Notes under the pieces: generated by a model
Told to the model about the DNA's origin: nothing
Seen by the model: the letters and a program-made list of their open reading frames with translations, nothing else
The model's database searches: none
Shown: positions 33,995 to 37,288 of the stretch, one piece after another
How positions within the stretch are numbered: the first letter of the stretch is position 1
Layout of the letters: every line of letters starts with the position of its first letter
Source: DATCIH01 sp036507955
Lineage (GTDB): Bacteria > Bacillota > Clostridia > Clostridiales > Clostridiaceae
Direction of reading: 5' to 3'
Assembly (NCBI GenBank): GCA_036507955.1
Contig: DATCIH010000120.1
Location: forward strand, 1-37,288
DNA: 37,288 bases
Translations under genes and position numbers: made by a program

Positions 33995-35170
33995 ATGAAA
34001 CAAACGAAAGCATATGGAAACATTGCATTTTTAAGTACTTACCCACCTCGTGAATGTGGAATTGCTACATTTACAGAAGATCTCATTACCGCTATGGATA
34101 AAATAGGAATAATAAAAACGCATGTAATTGCTATAAGTAATTCAGAGAACTGTTCTTATGACAATAAAGTTATGGATCAAATTAGGCAAAATGAGAGAAA
34201 TGATTATATTGAAATGGCGAAGAAATTGAATGATTCTAACATTGATCTGCTGGTAATTGAACATGAATATGGAATTTACGGCGGGAATCATGGTGATTAT
34301 ATCCTTGATCTGGTTAATAATTTAGAAATTCCAATAGTAACAACCCTTCATACCATACTTTCAAAACCCAATTCGAAACAAAGGTTTATTATAAATGAAC
34401 TTGGGACAAAGAGTGAAAAAATCATAACCATGGCTCGAAATACCAAACAAATGCTTCATTTAATATATGGTGTTGAATTAGAAAAAATTGAAGTTATTCA
34501 TCATGGAGTTCCCTTAAGACTAATTCAATCCAGGGAAACCCTAAAAAAGAAGTTTGGCTATGAGAATAGACAGATAATAAGTACCTTTGGTCTTATCGGA
34601 CCGGGAAAAGGAATAGAACATGGCATTGAAGCAATAAGCAAGGTAATCAGTGGTAGCAATAACAGCGATGTATTATATCTTATTCTAGGCCAAACTCATC
34701 CAGCACTGAAAGAAGAAGGAGCCACATATAGAAATAAGTTAGAAGAACTTGTAGAAAAACTTAATCTGAGTAGAAATATAAAATTTGTTAATAGATACCT
34801 TTCAAAAGATGAAATAATACGCTATTTGCAGCTATCGGATATTTATATGACCCCATATTTAGCAAAAGATCAGGCGGTGAGTGGTACACTGGCTTATGCG
34901 GTGGGTTATGGCAAAGCAATTGTTTCTACTCCATACCTATATGCTAAAGAAATGTTATCAGAGGGAAGAGGATTACTTGCTGAATTTAGTAACCCTGAAT
35001 CTTTGGCTGATTGCATAAAACAAATTCTACAAGATCCTTATAAAAAAGCAACGATGGAAAGAAATACTGCGAAGGTTGGTGGAACAATGTATTGGAACAT
35101 GGTAGCACTTCAGTATACTAATGTTTTATTAAGTATCATCACATCAGCCCTCAAAATTGGTGTAGTGTAA
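33995..35170 (+). CDS. Family GT4-like glycosyltransferase
   Basis: Retaining glycosyltransferase, about 391 residues from ATG 33995, placed about 11 bases after AAAGGG; GTG 33983 and ATG 33986 overlap that site. GT-B fold: N-terminal acceptor domain (NIAFLSTYPPRECGIATFTED, VIEHEYGIYGGNHGDYI, TTLHTILSKP) and C-terminal donor domain (STFGLIGPGKGIEHGIEAI, DIYMTPYLAKDQAVSGTLAYAVGYGKAIV). No membrane helix. The PPRECGIATFT start is typical of a subset found next to hemibarrel proteins and mannoside enzymes. Its stop overlaps the next start by one base. Confidence 0.92.
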   Translation: MKQTKAYGNIAFLSTYPPRECGIATFTEDLITAMDKIGIIKTHVIAISNSENCSYDNKVMDQIRQNERNDYIEMAKKLNDSNIDLLVIEHEYGIYGGNHGDYILDLVNNLEIPIVTTLHTILSKPNSKQRFIINELGTKSEKIITMARNTKQMLHLIYGVELEKIEVIHHGVPLRLIQSRETLKKKFGYENRQIISTFGLIGPGKGIEHGIEAISKVISGSNNSDVLYLILGQTHPALKEEGATYRNKLEELVEKLNLSRNIKFVNRYLSKDEIIRYLQLSDIYMTPYLAKDQAVSGTLAYAVGYGKAIVSTPYLYAKEMLSEGRGLLAEFSNPESLADCIKQILQDPYKKATMERNTAKVGGTMYWNMVALQYTNVLLSIITSALKIGVV

Positions 35171-36240
35171 TGGGTAATACAGACAAGGATATGCTATTTA
35201 CCAATTATTTGTTTGCTATAACTGACGACGTGGGTATCTTTCAACACAGTATATATGGCATTCCTGACCTAAGTGAAGGGTATACAACGGATGATAACTG
35301 TAGGGCATTGATATTAGCAGTAATGCTTTTCGAAGGGTCTAAGAAACCAAAATATCTAAAACTCATTTACAAATACTTAGCCTTTATGCTTTATGCACAA
35401 AACAATGACGGAAAGTTTAAGAATTTTATGAATTTTGACAGAAAATTTTTAGAAAAAGAAGGATCAGAAGATTGCTTTGGAAGATGCGTGTGGGCTTTAG
35501 GGCGCACACGCTCAAGTTCATCTATTCCTGAAAATATTAAAAGAAGCTGCTGGCAAATGATAAATAAAGCATTGGACTACTTACCAAAACTTAATTCACC
35601 GAGAGCAAAAGCATATTCCATAGTGGGATTAAGCTATTTGACGGAAAGACCTGAAGTTATTAATCATATTAAGAATCTATCAATGTCTTTGGTTGAGCTG
35701 TATACACAATTTAAGGATGGTGATTGGCACTGGTTTGAGGATTCCATGACTTATGACAATGCTTTTTTCCCTTGGTCCATGTTTAAAGCCTATAATATTC
35801 TCAAGTTGGATGTCTTGCTGCAAACAGGCAAAGAAAGTATGGACTTTCTTGGACAAAATACTTTAAAGAAAGACTTTTTTAAGCCTATCGGATGTAATGG
35901 TTGGTTTATGAAAGGCAAAGAACCTGCAGCCTATGATGAGCAGCCTATAGAGGCGTGCGAAACACTACTTTTTTATCTGGATTATTACGAAATTACTAAA
36001 GATAAAAGGTATCTCAAGAAGGCAGAAAAATGTTTTAATTGGTACAAAGGCCAAAACTCCAAAGGCGTATCACTAATTGATAAAGATACTGGTGCTTGTT
36101 ACGACGGATTAACTGAAAAGGGCTTGAATTTAAACCAGGGCTCAGAATGTTTAGTTTCTTATGGCATAGCATTTATGGAAATATCAAAATATAAAAAATC
36201 CAAACTCTTCAATAGTGCCTTAAAGAAAAATAATAAATAG
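35170..36240 (+). CDS. Six-hairpin (alpha/alpha)-barrel glycosidase-like protein
   Basis: 356 residues, cytosolic. Repeated helical hairpins with conserved GIPDLSEGYTTDDNCRALIL at about 29-48, CFGRCVWALGR, DGDWHWFEDSMTYDNAFFPWSM and EQPIEACETLLFYLDYY match the (alpha/alpha)6 family that travels with GT4 enzymes. The ATG at 35170 shares its A with the GT4 stop, so translation is coupled. Whether it hydrolyses, phosphorolyses or only binds a glycan is not known. No GH130 mannoside phosphorylase follows, unlike many relatives. Confidence 0.82.
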   Translation: MGNTDKDMLFTNYLFAITDDVGIFQHSIYGIPDLSEGYTTDDNCRALILAVMLFEGSKKPKYLKLIYKYLAFMLYAQNNDGKFKNFMNFDRKFLEKEGSEDCFGRCVWALGRTRSSSSIPENIKRSCWQMINKALDYLPKLNSPRAKAYSIVGLSYLTERPEVINHIKNLSMSLVELYTQFKDGDWHWFEDSMTYDNAFFPWSMFKAYNILKLDVLLQTGKESMDFLGQNTLKKDFFKPIGCNGWFMKGKEPAAYDEQPIEACETLLFYLDYYEITKDKRYLKKAEKCFNWYKGQNSKGVSLIDKDTGACYDGLTEKGLNLNQGSECLVSYGIAFMEISKYKKSKLFNSALKKNNK

Positions 36241-36251
36241 GAGGGGCTTTT

Positions 36252-36463
36252 GTGGAAATAAAAAAAATAAAAATGAGAATTTTGGTTTAGGGATTGGACT
36301 GTGTTTTGGTGCACTTGGAGGATTCATAGTTGGGTTAATAATTAGCAATATTTTAATCGGTTCCACTCTTGGGGCTGCCATTGGAGTTTTAATAGGGAAT
36401 ATTTATGATGAAATAATTGATTTAAGAATCTACAAAATTAATTGTCGAAGAAACAGATTATAG
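36252..36463 (+). pseudogene. Glycine-zipper membrane protein with an A-tract frameshift
   Basis: A GTG at 36252 with a strong AGGAGGGG site opens a frame that stops after 12 codons. From the A7 tract at 36261-36267 the frame one base back is open to the stop at 36461-36463. It encodes NFGLGIGLCFGALGGFIVGL, ISNILIGSTLGAAIGVLIGN and a charged end, a two-helix glycine-zipper protein. One more A, or a -1 ribosomal slip on A-AAA-AAA, gives about 70 residues. It may be a mutation, a sequencing error, a phase-variable tract or programmed frameshifting. Confidence 0.65.
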
Positions 36464-36506
36464 AAAGTTGTATATATAGTAAATTAACTAAATCGGAGGA
36501 AAGCAA

Positions 36507-36854
36507 ATGGAAGAAAATAGAGTTAACAGTTTCCGAAACAATAATTCGAAACTTACAAAAGTAGTGTATTATATACTCGGCATCCTTGAAGTCGTTTTGG
36601 CTTTCCGATTTATTTTCAAGATTCTTGGGGCTAATTCGGAGAGCACCTTCGTTTCAATTATATATAATATTTCAGGAGCTTTACTGGCTCCATTCAGTGG
36701 CATTTTTAGAACTTCTGTAACTAAAGGAATAGAAAATAAATCAGTTCTGGAGCCTGCCACTATTATAGCCATGATTGTGTGTGCACTTATTGCATATGGA
36801 GTTGTAAAGTTAATTAAAATATATGAAACCCCTAAGGACAAAAGAATACAATAA
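36507..36854 (+). CDS. YggT-family-like membrane protein
   Basis: 115 residues with two or three membrane helices: about 18-40 (VVYYILGILEVVLAFRFIFKI) and 78-100 (ATIIAMIVCALIAYGVVKLI). The AFRFIFKILGANSESTFVSIIY pattern and PFSGIFR are as in YggT-type proteins, which are linked to envelope or division stress. CGGAGGAAAG precedes the ATG. It lies among small stress-type membrane genes. Confidence 0.82.
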   Translation: MEENRVNSFRNNNSKLTKVVYYILGILEVVLAFRFIFKILGANSESTFVSIIYNISGALLAPFSGIFRTSVTKGIENKSVLEPATIIAMIVCALIAYGVVKLIKIYETPKDKRIQ

Positions 36855-36991
36855 GTTTAAAACCAGGTAGGTAGATAATTATTCTTCATAGTTTTAGCTT
36901 AATAAAAAGGTGTTGGGAATAATAACTACTTAGGATTTAACAATGTAATTAATAAAATTGGAATTCGGGAAAATTAAAATGGAGGTGCAGA

Positions 36992-37213
36992 ATGTCAGAT
37001 TTAAAAAACAAATTTGAAAATGCAAAAGATAAAGTTGTAGGAAAAGCTAATGAGGGGTTAGGAAAAGTAACTGGTAGCCAAGGGACGGAACTTAAAGGGA
37101 AGCTTCAGTTCCAAAAAGCTGATCTAAAGGAGAAGATTAATAACACTAAGGAGAAGATAGTAGAAAAGATCAATGATAAGTTAGATGAAAAGGAAGAGGA
37201 TAAAAAAAATTAG
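36992..37213 (+). CDS. CsbD-family stress protein
   Basis: 73-residue, highly charged, soluble helical protein. The N-terminus, KFENAKDKVVGKANEGLGKVTG, is the CsbD signature; a second lysine/glutamate-rich part (KADLKEKINNTKEKIVEKIND) extends it. CsbD proteins accumulate under general stress in Bacillus; the mechanism is unknown. GGAGGTG lies before the ATG and a terminator follows. Confidence 0.92.
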   Translation: MSDLKNKFENAKDKVVGKANEGLGKVTGSQGTELKGKLQFQKADLKEKINNTKEKIVEKINDKLDEKEEDKKN

Positions 37214-37214
37214 T

Positions 37215-37250
37215 AGAGGTTGTTTCAAAATGACCTCTTTTTATTTTTTT
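37215..37250 (+). terminator. Terminator after csbD-like gene
   Basis: AGAGGT (37215-37220) pairs with ACCTCT (37233-37238) with possible wobble extension, then TTTTATTTTTTT. Confidence 0.8.
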
Positions 37251-37288
37251 AGTGCATTTTTATACATCTATAAGTTGCAATTTTGCTG

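Noticed and set aside
1..37288. CRISPR arrays, tRNA or rRNA genes, prophage or toxin-antitoxin modules
   Set aside because: No regularly spaced repeats, cloverleaf genes or characteristic protein pairs were seen on either strand.

Overview
The window is AT-rich, densely coded and uses strong purine-rich ribosome binding sites. Its gene families (HelD, FtsH paralogue, IS3-type element, a GGDEF/HD-GYP protein, small stress proteins, a surface cellulase) point to a Gram-positive Firmicute, most likely a plant-polymer-degrading Clostridium or close relative. No rRNA, tRNA or CRISPR array was seen. No gene-free stretch exceeds about 300 bases. The left edge cuts a histidine kinase gene.

Region by region. 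(1) 1-3182: an OmpR-type two-component system on the minus strand, divergent from a frameshifted small histidine-containing repeat protein and an FTR1-type permease, with an 11-bp tandem repeat in the shared promoter region. (2) 3297-13989: a sugar-acid or glycoside catabolic cluster. It has an FAD oxidoreductase, an IclR repressor, a 2-hydroxyacid dehydrogenase, an aldo/keto reductase, a Gfo/Idh/MocA oxidoreductase, a cytosolic glycoside-hydrolase-like protein, a LarA-like racemase/epimerase, a four-carbon sugar-acid kinase and a PdxA2-type dehydrogenase. The last two are the known pair that turns a tetronate into dihydroxyacetone phosphate; the upstream enzymes would supply that tetronate. 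Two matching operators, one before the FAD oxidoreductase and one in the iclR/dehydrogenase divergent promoter, tie the cluster together. (3) 14014-19519: DNA polymerase IV, an iron-sulfur aldo/keto reductase, a GH9 lipoprotein cellulase and, convergent with it, an MFS transporter. (4) 19744-29623: a CBS protein, an unknown membrane-tethered protein, a diguanylate cyclase/phosphodiesterase, an M20 amidohydrolase, a second-type FtsH, HelD and a small coiled-coil protein. (5) 29650-31854: a cation-diffusion-facilitator gene that has lost its N-terminal half next to an IS3-family element. (6) 31955-37250: a block of envelope/stress genes (DUF5670 peptide, PRC-barrel protein of visibly foreign composition, sugar nucleotidyltransferase, GT4, hemibarrel protein, frameshifted glycine-zipper protein, YggT, CsbD).

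The strongest candidate for undescribed biology is the 3.3-14.0 kb catabolic cluster: its end product can be read from the kinase/PdxA2 pair, but its starting substrate and the order of the four redox enzymes are not those of any pathway I recognise. Secondary candidates are the metal-transport unit at the left edge and the nucleotidyltransferase-GT4-hemibarrel operon at the right. All assignments come from reading the sequence; no database search was run.
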